Shown in pieces: positions 1 to 7,142 of a stretch of 15,681 nt of DNA. Every line of letters begins with the position of its first letter. Position 1 is the first letter of the stretch. The DNA is taken from assembly GCA_948944455.1 (NCBI GenBank), contig CARBES010000025.1:1-15681 (forward strand), written 5' to 3'. This stretch comes from an uncultured Candidatus Saccharibacteria bacterium. GTDB taxonomy: Bacteria > Patescibacteriota > Saccharimonadia > Saccharimonadales > Saccharimonadaceae. The notes under the pieces are model-generated. The model searched no databases, was not told the origin of the DNA, and was given only the letters and a program-made list of their open reading frames with translations. Both the position numbers and the translations under genes were made by a program.

Positions 1-55
1 GAGCAGGCGGCTCATAACCGCTTGGTCGTTGGTTCGAACCCAACCGCCCCCACCA
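1..55 (+). tRNA. tRNA with CAT anticodon (Met or Ile2), 5' end cut by window edge
   Basis: Only the 3' three-quarters is present. The D-stem 3' strand (GAGC) is at 1-4. The anticodon stem pairs 6-10 with 18-22 around loop CTCATAA, giving anticodon CAT at 13-15. The T arm pairs 28-32 with 40-44 around TTCGAAC. The acceptor 3' strand is 45-51, discriminator A is 52, and an encoded CCA ends at 55. The anticodon stem lacks the three consecutive G-C pairs of initiator tRNA. The anticodon arm (GGCGG-CTCATAA-CCGCT followed by TGGTC) resembles bacterial tRNA-Ile2, the species TilS converts to lysidine-AU, more than elongator tRNA-Met. Automated tools would probably label it Met. The missing acceptor 5' strand would help decide. 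Confidence 0.9.
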
Positions 56-57
56 GT

Positions 58-86
58 ATAAATGCCCCCATCCGGGGTTTATTTTG
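58..86 (+). terminator. Terminator-like hairpin after the tRNA
   Basis: ATAAA (58-62) pairs with TTTAT (78-82). After a two-base bulge, CCCC (65-68) pairs with GGGG (74-77), leaving a five-base loop. The run TTTATTTTG follows. It lies 3 bases after the tRNA CCA end and just before the next promoter, as expected for a tRNA terminator. The bulge makes the call moderate. Confidence 0.5.
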
Positions 87-90
87 TTTA

Positions 91-99
91 TGCTATAAT
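91..99 (+). promoter_or_regulatory. Extended -10 promoter of the FtsB-like gene (near-leaderless)
   Basis: TGC-TATAAT is a perfect -10 hexamer (94-99) with the TGn extension and no clear -35 at normal spacing. With the hexamer ending at -7, +1 falls at about 106, two bases before the ATG at 108. There is no room for a Shine-Dalgarno sequence. An earlier ATG at 104 runs into TGA after three codons. Confidence 0.75.
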
Positions 100-107
100 A
101 TATATGT

Positions 108-554
108 ATGTCTGAGTTTAAGACCCGTGCACGCAAGACCCTCTATTGGTTACAACACAACCTTTTTGTTTTTGATCGTATGATTATCATTGCGGCGGTA
201 ACGGTGTGTTTATTCTTTGTGTGGGGTGCAGTATCCTCAATGTCGCGCAACTGGACTTTGGCTCAGGAGCTAGCAAATCGTAAGCGCGAGAAAGTTCTTC
301 TTGAGCTAGAAGTGGAAACTCTTGAACTGGAGAATGAGTACTATGTTTCTGCCGAATATCAAGAACTCGCTGCACGTAAATACCAGAACAAAAAACTTCC
401 TGGTGAGACGCTGATTTATTTGCCGCCTAATTCTGAAGCCGCTAAGAACAAATATTCAGCCGAAGGCTCTACTGACGCTGAGACCCTAGATGAGCCGATG
501 AGTAACTTTGAGCAGTGGTTGGTGTTTTTGTTTGGTGCTGGTACGCTAGAATAG
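108..554 (+). CDS. FtsB/DivIC-like septum formation initiator protein
   Basis: A 148-residue bitopic membrane protein. A short basic cytoplasmic N-terminus (residues 1-23) precedes one transmembrane helix (about 24-44). An acidic/leucine-rich coiled coil follows (about 50-85), then a small motif, ARKYQNKKLPGETLIYLP (about 89-106). This layout matches the FtsB/DivIC family, where a similar PGE...LP motif follows the coiled coil. These proteins bridge FtsQ/DivIB and FtsL and help switch on septal wall synthesis. The last 40 residues are acidic and end in a hydrophobic stretch (WLVFLFGAG) that is unusual for the family. It stands alone between the tRNA and the pilus block, with its own near-leaderless promoter. 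Distinguishing FtsB from DivIC or FtsL-like roles is not possible from sequence alone. Confidence 0.8.
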   Translation: MSEFKTRARKTLYWLQHNLFVFDRMIIIAAVTVCLFFVWGAVSSMSRNWTLAQELANRKREKVLLELEVETLELENEYYVSAEYQELAARKYQNKKLPGETLIYLPPNSEAAKNKYSAEGSTDAETLDEPMSNFEQWLVFLFGAGTLE

Positions 555-646
555 CCGTATTAAAGCGCGTCCACGAATGTGAGAATGCATTCCATATAAG
601 TGCAAAAACACTCAAATCTTCGGCACTTCTCAAACTATACAACTTA

Positions 647-655
647 TGCTAATAT
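647..655 (+). promoter_or_regulatory. Extended -10 promoter of the pilus block (leaderless)
   Basis: TGC-TAATAT (hexamer 650-655) places +1 exactly on the A of the ATG at 662. The preceding TTA makes it TTATGCTAATAT, close to the promoter ahead of 7143 (TTATGGTATAAT) and the one ahead of 108 (TTATGCTATAAT). No Shine-Dalgarno sequence is present, so translation would start on a leaderless mRNA. Confidence 0.7.
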
Positions 656-661
656 ATAAAC

Positions 662-1495
662 ATGAGTGATTTTCCGGAGAGCAAGAAATCTTCTACAAAT
701 CCAGGCCTAGATGCTTCATCGAAGCCTATATCTGGACCTATTTCTGCTTCCGCCCAACAATCCAGCTCCGCATCTGGCCAACAGCCAGCTTCTACACCTA
801 TACAGCCAAACATTGTACCTGTTCAGGCGCCGCAAAGTGCAACTACCGCCTCGCACTTGCAGGCTCCTACGCAAGATCCTGCCACGCAGTTTAAGACGGA
901 GAATATCGGTAGCTGGGCTGCACAGCAAGAGGATTACTTTGCTGAGCAGAATCGTAAAGCTGAAGAAAAACGCAAAAAATCTGAGCGAACCCGCAGGAAA
1001 GTTCTGCCGATTGTCTTTATTGTTGGGGGCATCATTTCGGTCGGTCTGATTATCTGGGGAATCGTAGCTTTAGTTATTGCATTAACAACGAAGCCCGAGG
1101 TAGACGCTCCGACTATTTCTGGCGGAACAAGTGAAGACGTTAATAACTATCGAGATATTCTGCAGGACTTTTTCAATAAAGGTGGTACCGATGGAATTCA
1201 AGCTGTTGAAAATGCCGTCAATGATACGTTAAATACTGAAAATGGCAGGGAGTATGAAAATCAAGTTAAATTAGCGGAAATAATTGTCCTTCAGAATAAT
1301 GGTTTTTACAATGAGGCAATTGATAAATCCAAAAATATAGATATGGAAAAATTGGATTTAGATCAAAAAATTTCCTTTTATGGTGTCCTGTACTATTGTA
1401 GTACGATGCTAGGCGACAATAAGGCTGCTAATGAATACTTCATGAAACAATACGAGTTAAGCGTTGAACAAGGAGGAGAAGGTGGCGGTGCTTAA
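662..1495 (+). CDS. Single-TM protein: Pro/Ser/Gln-rich N-terminus and TPR-like C-terminus, function unknown
   Basis: A 277-residue protein that I do not recognise as a named family. Residues 1-75 are low-complexity (Ser, Pro, Gln, Ala, Thr). Residues 84-112 are strongly charged (EEKRKKSERTRRK), followed by one long transmembrane helix (about 113-143). Residues 160-270 look all-helical with tetratricopeptide-like spacing (GFYNEAIDKSK, GDNKAANEYF), suggesting an outside protein-binding domain behind a disordered cytoplasmic tail. The protein ends in GGEGGGA. Its last 14 bases overlap the next gene's start at 1482 and contain that gene's Shine-Dalgarno sequence. The two are therefore translationally coupled, and it probably serves the pilus/adhesin system as an assembly or anchoring partner. 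The stretch 1261-1380 is markedly AT-rich (25% GC by count). Confidence 0.8.
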   Translation: MSDFPESKKSSTNPGLDASSKPISGPISASAQQSSSASGQQPASTPIQPNIVPVQAPQSATTASHLQAPTQDPATQFKTENIGSWAAQQEDYFAEQNRKAEEKRKKSERTRRKVLPIVFIVGGIISVGLIIWGIVALVIALTTKPEVDAPTISGGTSEDVNNYRDILQDFFNKGGTDGIQAVENAVNDTLNTENGREYENQVKLAEIIVLQNNGFYNEAIDKSKNIDMEKLDLDQKISFYGVLYYCSTMLGDNKAANEYFMKQYELSVEQGGEGGGA

Positions 1496-4400
1496 TTTGA
1501 AGACGGACCTTCGTAGGCGATGTGGACTTTGCGTCCTTGCTTTTGTAGCAATGACTATTGTTGGTATAACTGGGACAACGCTAAAAGTTTTTGCCGAAGG
1601 GAGCTCTGGAACCGGAACTGGCGCAACGGGGGGTAGCTGCACAACCGACAAAAATAAGACTGTTTATTGGGACACTTGTTATGGCGCAACTTGGCGCCGG
1701 TACCCCGCAGAGAGTGATTCCATTACGATCAAAGATGCGGGTAATGTAAAAGGCGGTACAATCAAAAATTGCAAGACAAATGGCGGATATTATTACCGGT
1801 TAGCGCTCGAAGCCTACAGCCCGAAAGTCTTTTATAGCTCTGGTGTTGTTGCTGCATCTCTAGGATACCAAGCTGGCTTAGTTCGGGTTAACCAAATTCG
1901 TAACCTTGGTAGCGGTTTCTATAATTTTATCGATGGATCGGTCGGTATACCAGGTACAGAAAAATGGGACACAGTAAAAGACCATTTTTATGCAGCCTTA
2001 GAAGCCGGTATCACTGGATTTTCTACAGATTGGGATACCACAGCTTGGTTTTGTTGGGATCTGAACCTCGAGAATCCACAGATGCAATTCCAATCTAAAT
2101 CGCGCGCGAGCAGTGGTGGCGATACTAATGTTTCGCTATCGTGGGATTCCGATGCTCCTGATCTTGAAGTCCAGGCTGATGAAGATGGAAAAGCTACGGT
2201 TATCTTTGCTCATCAACTTCGTTACGAAGCTGGTAAAGTAACCGGCACTTACGAAAACGCTTCGACTAAGTGGACTATCAAAACTGATTTACTCGACAGA
2301 ACGGAAACCGATACTTGGTCTACTCCTGGTGTAGAGTCGAAAGAGACAGATTGGTTCACTACTGGCGATAAGGTATTAAAGGTCGAAGTGCAGCTTGGTG
2401 AAGAAGAGACCGAGAAGAGAGTTTGCTCGACGATTTCATATCAAACTAAAACCGTAAAGTGGGATAACTCTACGCCGCACAAAATGCTTCCAGTGAACGA
2501 TACCGGTACAACGAAAGCCTGCGCAGTTATCAAAAAAACCGAGACTCCTAAGCAAAACACTGGCGGGATCGTATTCTGGCCTCAATCATCGGTTGAATCA
2601 GTAGCTGATCGCGACGTAGTGAATCATAAGGAATGGACAACCGACGATAAAAACAAGGCGGACGGGGACATTGTCTCGATGCAGCTTAGTACGGATTACG
2701 ATCAAGCTAAGGCAAATTTTGAGCACAAAATTCATGCTGAAGTTGATCTAGGAGGATATACCTTTGGCAGGAACGACGAATGGGATACAACTAATATGTG
2801 TACAGAGTATTGGGTAAACTATGCCGATGGTACGACTAGCTCGAAAGAAAAATTTTGTGCTCCGAAACCTGGTTCTGGTTCAAGCACAGCTTCAGATGAG
2901 AAGAGTGTACCGGGCAAGCAAGGGTTTGTGATTAACGTAGAAGGTAAAGCTATCGAAAAGATAAACTACGAACCAAAAACTATCCCCGTAAAGCGCGTTG
3001 AGAAAAAAGACGGACCGTGCAATACAGTTCCAGAAACTAATACCTGTTCATGGAACCCAGCGCGGTATAAATACTACGCGGATGCAAATTCTGGCTCCGG
3101 GTCGGGAAATTCATCGGCGGAAATTGAATACGTTTCGCCAAATGAGCCGAATAATAGCGATGGGCCGTCTTCTGGCAATCGCAATAATGGCAATCCAATG
3201 TACGCCGGTGAATCTACGACTATGACATGGTGGGCTGAGGCTGAAGCAATTAACACCCGTCGTATTGCTGAGTATCAGTCTGTAGCGTTTGAGGTATTAT
3301 GGTCAGCTGGTTATAATGAAGAAGCGCTTTCTGGTGATTTGGATAAAAACTTGAAGTATTCTGATAGCCCAGGCCGAAGTCGGTATGATCCTTGCGAATA
3401 CTGGCGTCGACGTCTTCCACTCCAAACACTAGTCAGTCCTAACTGTACTACAGTTTCCCCCGGCGATATTTTATTGAACGATACTTTCTCAACAAACGGC
3501 CTTACAGGTTTCCATAGGATTGACAACGAGACTAGGAGCATGGTAGTGCCAGACTATGTGGGCGATAAGTATTGTAATAGTTTTGCGTATAAATGGCAGT
3601 ATTATTGGGGAGTAAAGCGTAAAAGTAGTGGTAATCAGTGGGTTTGGACTCCTGAGAATCAAACGTATTGGACTCACTACGACGCGGCTTGTCGAACTAT
3701 CGCCAAGAAGCCATCGCTTTCGGCCTGGAATGGAGGGGTATTTGCAAATGGCGGTATATCTACTTCACTGGCCTCGAGGTATGAAAACACAACCGTCGGT
3801 ACGCTAGTTAGCGGTTCGGCGAATGCTTCCTACGGTTCTTGGACCGAGCACCTTGGTGTAGCGAATGGTGGTATCTTGAATTTTGGTACTGGCGGATCTC
3901 TTGCTTTCGGTTCTAATAGTATCGGTGTCAGTATTAATTCTAACTCTCCGTTGACGATCCGTAATGATATCGCGCTTGGCAGTGCTGGTATTGCTAAAAA
4001 CCCAACCTTAGTTTCGCGCCTTAGTGATTATTTGAGTGATATCCCGGAGACCGAGTATCATAGCGAAGGCGAGGTTAACATCTATAGTTCGATCGTATCC
4101 AATGGTGGAGCCGACGATATCTATTCTCTTCCCCAGAAAATCATCTATGCTCCAAATGCGTCTAAGGTAAACATCTATAGCGGAGCGACGCAGATTGACG
4201 CTTGGATTATTGCGCCAAACGCCGTAATCAATACTTGCGCAGACTTTACGTCTAGCAACGGTAATCCTGGCGGGACAGAGACCCGCCCAGCAGACTCGCA
4301 TCCATGCGATGCTCCACTCCGTGTCAACGGTCCGGTTATTGCGAGCTCTCTAAAACTCAATCGCACTGGTGGTGCCGATATCACGAATGACGGCGACAAC

Positions 4401-4568
4401 TATACTGCTGTTCTTGGTCCTACTTATATTAATGATTGGCAAAAGTATACTCCGGCTGAGGTCTTTAATTTGAGTGCAGATACTTATCTTTGGGCTTACG
4501 CGCAGGCGGGTCGTTACGGCTCCAGCTATACTGAGGCCTATTCGCGTGAACTTCCTCCGAGGTATTAG
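1482..4568 (+). CDS. Large secreted cysteine-containing protein, candidate pilus-tip adhesin
   Basis: A protein of 1028 residues from GTG 1482. This start is chosen because AGGAGG at 1471-1476 lies 5 bases upstream. A TTG at 1464 is in frame but would put the Shine-Dalgarno sequence inside the coding region. It has a signal peptide: RRR at 11-13, a hydrophobic core at 15-35, and a probable cut after VFA at 38. Two beta-rich segments (about 215-330 and 395-510) look like a diverged tandem duplication, with FAHQLRYE/FEHKIHAE near the start and ISYQTKTVKW/INYEPKTIPV near the end. A central part carries CRTIAKKP (737-744) and WNGG. A Gly/Ser/Asn-rich segment (about 790-920) resembles a beta-helix, and the C-terminus is ELPPRY. 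The mature part has 16 cysteines, so disulfides are likely. No sortase motif or C-terminal membrane helix is seen. Directly ahead of four prepilins, it is placed like PilY1; an adhesive role is inferred. Confidence 0.8.
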   Translation: MAVLNLKTDLRRRCGLCVLAFVAMTIVGITGTTLKVFAEGSSGTGTGATGGSCTTDKNKTVYWDTCYGATWRRYPAESDSITIKDAGNVKGGTIKNCKTNGGYYYRLALEAYSPKVFYSSGVVAASLGYQAGLVRVNQIRNLGSGFYNFIDGSVGIPGTEKWDTVKDHFYAALEAGITGFSTDWDTTAWFCWDLNLENPQMQFQSKSRASSGGDTNVSLSWDSDAPDLEVQADEDGKATVIFAHQLRYEAGKVTGTYENASTKWTIKTDLLDRTETDTWSTPGVESKETDWFTTGDKVLKVEVQLGEEETEKRVCSTISYQTKTVKWDNSTPHKMLPVNDTGTTKACAVIKKTETPKQNTGGIVFWPQSSVESVADRDVVNHKEWTTDDKNKADGDIVSMQLSTDYDQAKANFEHKIHAEVDLGGYTFGRNDEWDTTNMCTEYWVNYADGTTSSKEKFCAPKPGSGSSTASDEKSVPGKQGFVINVEGKAIEKINYEPKTIPVKRVEKKDGPCNTVPETNTCSWNPARYKYYADANSGSGSGNSSAEIEYVSPNEPNNSDGPSSGNRNNGNPMYAGESTTMTWWAEAEAINTRRIAEYQSVAFEVLWSAGYNEEALSGDLDKNLKYSDSPGRSRYDPCEYWRRRLPLQTLVSPNCTTVSPGDILLNDTFSTNGLTGFHRIDNETRSMVVPDYVGDKYCNSFAYKWQYYWGVKRKSSGNQWVWTPENQTYWTHYDAACRTIAKKPSLSAWNGGVFANGGISTSLASRYENTTVGTLVSGSANASYGSWTEHLGVANGGILNFGTGGSLAFGSNSIGVSINSNSPLTIRNDIALGSAGIAKNPTLVSRLSDYLSDIPETEYHSEGEVNIYSSIVSNGGADDIYSLPQKIIYAPNASKVNIYSGATQIDAWIIAPNAVINTCADFTSSNGNPGGTETRPADSHPCDAPLRVNGPVIASSLKLNRTGGADITNDGDNYTAVLGPTYINDWQKYTPAEVFNLSADTYLWAYAQAGRYGSSYTEAYSRELPPRY

Positions 4569-4570
4569 GG

Positions 4571-5416
4571 ATGAAAAAGAACTTCTCAAAAAATCCTAAG
4601 ATTGTTCGTTCTGGTTTTAGCCTTATAGAGGTTATGTTGGTGTTGGGTATTTCTGGGTTGATGCTGGTAGGGCTTTTGGCGGGTACCTTTTCTTCGATCT
4701 CTAGCCAGCGCTATACTGATGCTGTCCGAACCTTTGCTGAATTTCTTCGTTCAGTCTACAATGAAGTAATTAGCCCGGAGTCGCTTGGTCTCGGTAATTC
4801 TGGGCAGGCTATCCTTGGCAAAATAATTGTTTTCGACCCTAGTATTAACGGCGACAATGGCGACCGCCAAGCTTATACTGCGACTATTATTGGTAGCGCC
4901 GATATGAATATAAATCCGATTCAGCCTAGTGGCAGCATTATGGAGGAACTTGCTAGGGCGGAAGCCACATTGTATTGTGGCAACAACGATACTGATAGCG
5001 GCTCGAGTACAGTGAATGAATTCATGTCACTCTGGCAGACTAGATTTATGCAAGGTAAGAGTGGTACACTCGACATGAACCCGTCCAACGAATTTAAGGG
5101 GACTTTTGTTATTGCGCGCTCCCCTGTCTCTAATACCGTTCACACTGCGTTTAGTAAAGAAATTGTCTATGATTTGAAAAATGGTTGTCAGCCAAACGAT
5201 AAGACTGCCGAATATAGTTTTAAACACGATCTTGAAGATTCAGTTGAGCGTATTAAATTTAGCCAAGACAACGCCGTGAATATCTGTATTAAATCCGACG
5301 ATGTCCGGTTCGTTCGTGCAGTGAGAGTCGCGGCAGACGGTCGTAACAGCTCGGCTATCAGTGTCATTAATTCCGACGATCTCGAAGATGACGAGGAAAA
5401 TCCATGCGCGCATTAA
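4571..5416 (+). CDS. Type IV prepilin-like minor pilin, FimT/GspH-like
   Basis: A 281-residue protein with a classic class III signal. A basic 15-residue leader ends in Gly15, then Phe16 (+1) and the FSLIEVML segment with Glu at +5 (Glu20), then a hydrophobic helix to about residue 40. The prepilin peptidase PilD would cut at Gly15/Phe16 and the helix would pack into the pilus core. The globular part has about five cysteines and no recognised catalytic motif. The first-in-row position and the short segment AEFLRSVYNEV after the helix suggest a FimT/FimU/GspH-type minor pilin, which caps or primes the fibre; the subtype is an inference. GAGG at 4559-4562 lies in the end of the preceding gene, which stops two bases before this ATG, so the two are co-translated. 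Its own last 13 bases overlap the next prepilin gene. Confidence 0.82.
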   Translation: MKKNFSKNPKIVRSGFSLIEVMLVLGISGLMLVGLLAGTFSSISSQRYTDAVRTFAEFLRSVYNEVISPESLGLGNSGQAILGKIIVFDPSINGDNGDRQAYTATIIGSADMNINPIQPSGSIMEELARAEATLYCGNNDTDSGSSTVNEFMSLWQTRFMQGKSGTLDMNPSNEFKGTFVIARSPVSNTVHTAFSKEIVYDLKNGCQPNDKTAEYSFKHDLEDSVERIKFSQDNAVNICIKSDDVRFVRAVRVAADGRNSSAISVINSDDLEDDEENPCAH

Positions 5417-6192
5417 AAAGAGAAAGAACCTGTGTTAAACGGGGGGATACTCTAGTTGAGGTAATGGTCGCGATGGCAATTCTCGCGGTCGTTACGATCG
5501 TTACCGTAACCATGATGAATCAAGGCTTGAACGTATCGGAGCGATCGCTAGAACTTACTACGGCGCGTAATGAGCTTAACGCTCAGGCCGAAGCCCTCCG
5601 CTTTATCCATAGCTCTTATGTTTCTGAGCTGAACTTACCGAAGTGCAATAGTGCCGGTAATGATGTGCGTTGTCAAGCTTTCGCTGATATTTGGGAAAAG
5701 ATTATTGAACAAACGATCCCCGCTAATCAGGAACGCAAAATCAACCTTCCCACGACAAATTGCGAACGGGATATTTATGATGATGGAAAAAAGGCTCTTA
5801 TCGATGACCATGCTTTTATCATCAACACTCGCCTTCTTCAGGCTTCAAACATTAGAGGATCGTCAGGCGTGAATTTGTCTAGTATTGTCACGGCGAGCGG
5901 AAGCGGTAGCAACCTGTCCGTTTTTCAGATGCCGGATCTTAGCGCGCGGCTTTTATATACGGGGTCGACCGGCGTTGAGGATACCGCGTTACATGAGCTG
6001 ACTGAGTATACAAATCTGATTGCAGCACAAGGAATATGGGTGGTTGGCATAAAATCGCAGGAGCTGGGTGCTAATGGTAGTGATCCGATGTACTATGATT
6101 TTCATATCGAAACCTGTTGGAATAATGCCGGCAGTAATACACCTAGTTCGCTTGATGCTGTAATTCGACTTTATAACCCAGCTGCGAGGTAA
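5404..6192 (+). CDS. Type IV prepilin-like minor pilin, PilV-like, with Asp at +1
   Basis: A 262-residue protein. The leader is basic (MRALKRERTCVKRG) and ends at Gly14; the mature chain would start DTLVEVMVAMAIL with Glu at +5 (Glu19). Asp at +1 replaces the usual Phe or Met. The segment after the helix (NQGLNVSERSLELTTARNEL) resembles PilV/GspI-type pilins, which carry an aliphatic helix followed by a run like this one. The C-terminal part is beta-rich with several cysteines (KCN, VRC, NC, TC) and ends in a hydrophobic YNPAAR. The start is fixed by GAGGA at 5393-5397, six bases upstream and inside the preceding gene, with a 13-base overlap. As part of the four-pilin set it probably sits at the pilus tip. 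The PilV label is by order and motif, not alignment. Confidence 0.8.
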   Translation: MRALKRERTCVKRGDTLVEVMVAMAILAVVTIVTVTMMNQGLNVSERSLELTTARNELNAQAEALRFIHSSYVSELNLPKCNSAGNDVRCQAFADIWEKIIEQTIPANQERKINLPTTNCERDIYDDGKKALIDDHAFIINTRLLQASNIRGSSGVNLSSIVTASGSGSNLSVFQMPDLSARLLYTGSTGVEDTALHELTEYTNLIAAQGIWVVGIKSQELGANGSDPMYYDFHIETCWNNAGSNTPSSLDAVIRLYNPAAR

Positions 6193-6197
6193 CATTT

Positions 6198-7109
6198 ATG
6201 AAAAATAAGAATAAAAAACTGAAAGAAGCTTCATCACTAAACCGGCAGGGTTTTACTGTTGTCGAAATCACGCTTGTGATGGCCTTTATTGCGGTTTTAC
6301 TTATTGCGATTGCGCTAGTTATTTCTAACATTATGGCCGTTTATCAGAAGGGACTTACCCTAAAGTCTGTTGACAGTGTCGGCCGTAACTTGATTGAAGA
6401 ATTTACTACGGCAATTAATTCTGCGCCATCGATTGATACGGCAAATCTTTGTCGCACGCATACCAATGATGATACTACGAGGGAGCAATGCGAGTCCGAC
6501 AATGCTTACAAGTTTATCTTCCAAAGTCGTGAGGCTAACAGCGAGGCTCTTCAATACTCTGGTGTACTCTGCACTGGCAATTATTCCTACATCTGGAATA
6601 CACAATATGGCGTGCAAGCCGGGCAATCTTTGAACTTGGAATATCGCGATAAAAGCGGAAACAAACAGATTGTTGAGCGCCCCTCGCTCGCCCGTTTTGA
6701 AGATAAAAATTATCTTGCCTGCGCTGTTTCGATGGCCAGTAACTATACGTATACTAATAATTTTGTAAATCAATCTAATCACACCGTAAGTATTATTAAC
6801 CTTGAGAATGGTCAAGAAAACCCAATAGCTGATCCGGAAACTAATTTCCTAGAAGGCTCTGAATTGCCTCTTATGCTCTATGAATTAACCGTGTTCCCAA
6901 TTTCGCAAGACTCAGTCACGCTCCGTAGTTTTTTCTCTGGTACTTTTATTCTTGCAACGGAACAGCAAAAAGACGACGCCAGCATTACGCGTACGGATGA
7001 TCTTTGCAAGGTTCAGAATGCTGACGCAGGAACTCTAGATATTGGTTCACGCTTTAACTATTGCGCAATAAACAAGTTTAATTTTGCCGCGCGCACGGCC
7101 GGAGTCTAG
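6198..7109 (+). CDS. Type IV prepilin-like minor pilin, PilW/GspJ-like
   Basis: A 303-residue protein with an 18-residue, lysine-rich leader ending in RQG18, then FTVVEITLVMAFIAVLL with Phe at +1 and Glu at +5 (Glu23). After the helix comes a helical stretch (VDSVGRNLIEEFTTAI) like the PilW/GspJ pilins, then a large beta-rich globular domain. That domain has about six cysteines (LCRT, EQCES, VLCTG, ACAV, LCKV, YCAI) and an even count would fit disulfide pairing. GAGG at 6186-6189, in the last codons of the preceding gene, serves as ribosome binding site eight bases ahead. The third position in the row agrees with the fimU-pilV-pilW-pilX order. Substrate or ligand binding cannot be read from the sequence. 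Confidence 0.8.
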   Translation: MKNKNKKLKEASSLNRQGFTVVEITLVMAFIAVLLIAIALVISNIMAVYQKGLTLKSVDSVGRNLIEEFTTAINSAPSIDTANLCRTHTNDDTTREQCESDNAYKFIFQSREANSEALQYSGVLCTGNYSYIWNTQYGVQAGQSLNLEYRDKSGNKQIVERPSLARFEDKNYLACAVSMASNYTYTNNFVNQSNHTVSIINLENGQENPIADPETNFLEGSELPLMLYELTVFPISQDSVTLRSFFSGTFILATEQQKDDASITRTDDLCKVQNADAGTLDIGSRFNYCAINKFNFAARTAGV

Positions 7110-7127
7110 CTACATTGTCTCCGCTTA

Positions 7128-7136
7128 TGGTATAAT
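7128..7136 (+). promoter_or_regulatory. Extended -10 promoter inside the pilin operon (leaderless)
   Basis: TGG-TATAAT (hexamer 7131-7136) has TTA in front. The predicted +1 is 7143, the A of the next ATG. It sits in the 33-base gap between the third and fourth prepilin genes. No Shine-Dalgarno sequence lies ahead of that ATG, so the last pilin can be made separately from a leaderless transcript. Confidence 0.7.
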
Positions 7137-7142
7137 TGACGT

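Noticed and set aside
583..592. 10-bp palindrome GAATGCATTC and the nearby AAGTGC/GCACTT pair (598-603, 623-628) as terminator or operator
   Set aside because: No T-run, short or widely spaced arms, and a 10-bp palindrome is expected about 15 times by chance in this window. The 107 bases between 555 and 661 otherwise show only the promoter.
1464..1481. TTG start for the large secreted protein
   Set aside because: It would place the AGGAGG ribosome site within the coding sequence and has no ribosome site of its own.
6360..6815. Long minus-strand open frame (151 codons) across the PilW-like gene, and similar ones at 13759-14286 and 13088-13540
   Set aside because: They lie fully antisense to well-supported genes, have no ribosome sites or domain signals, and look like composition shadows.
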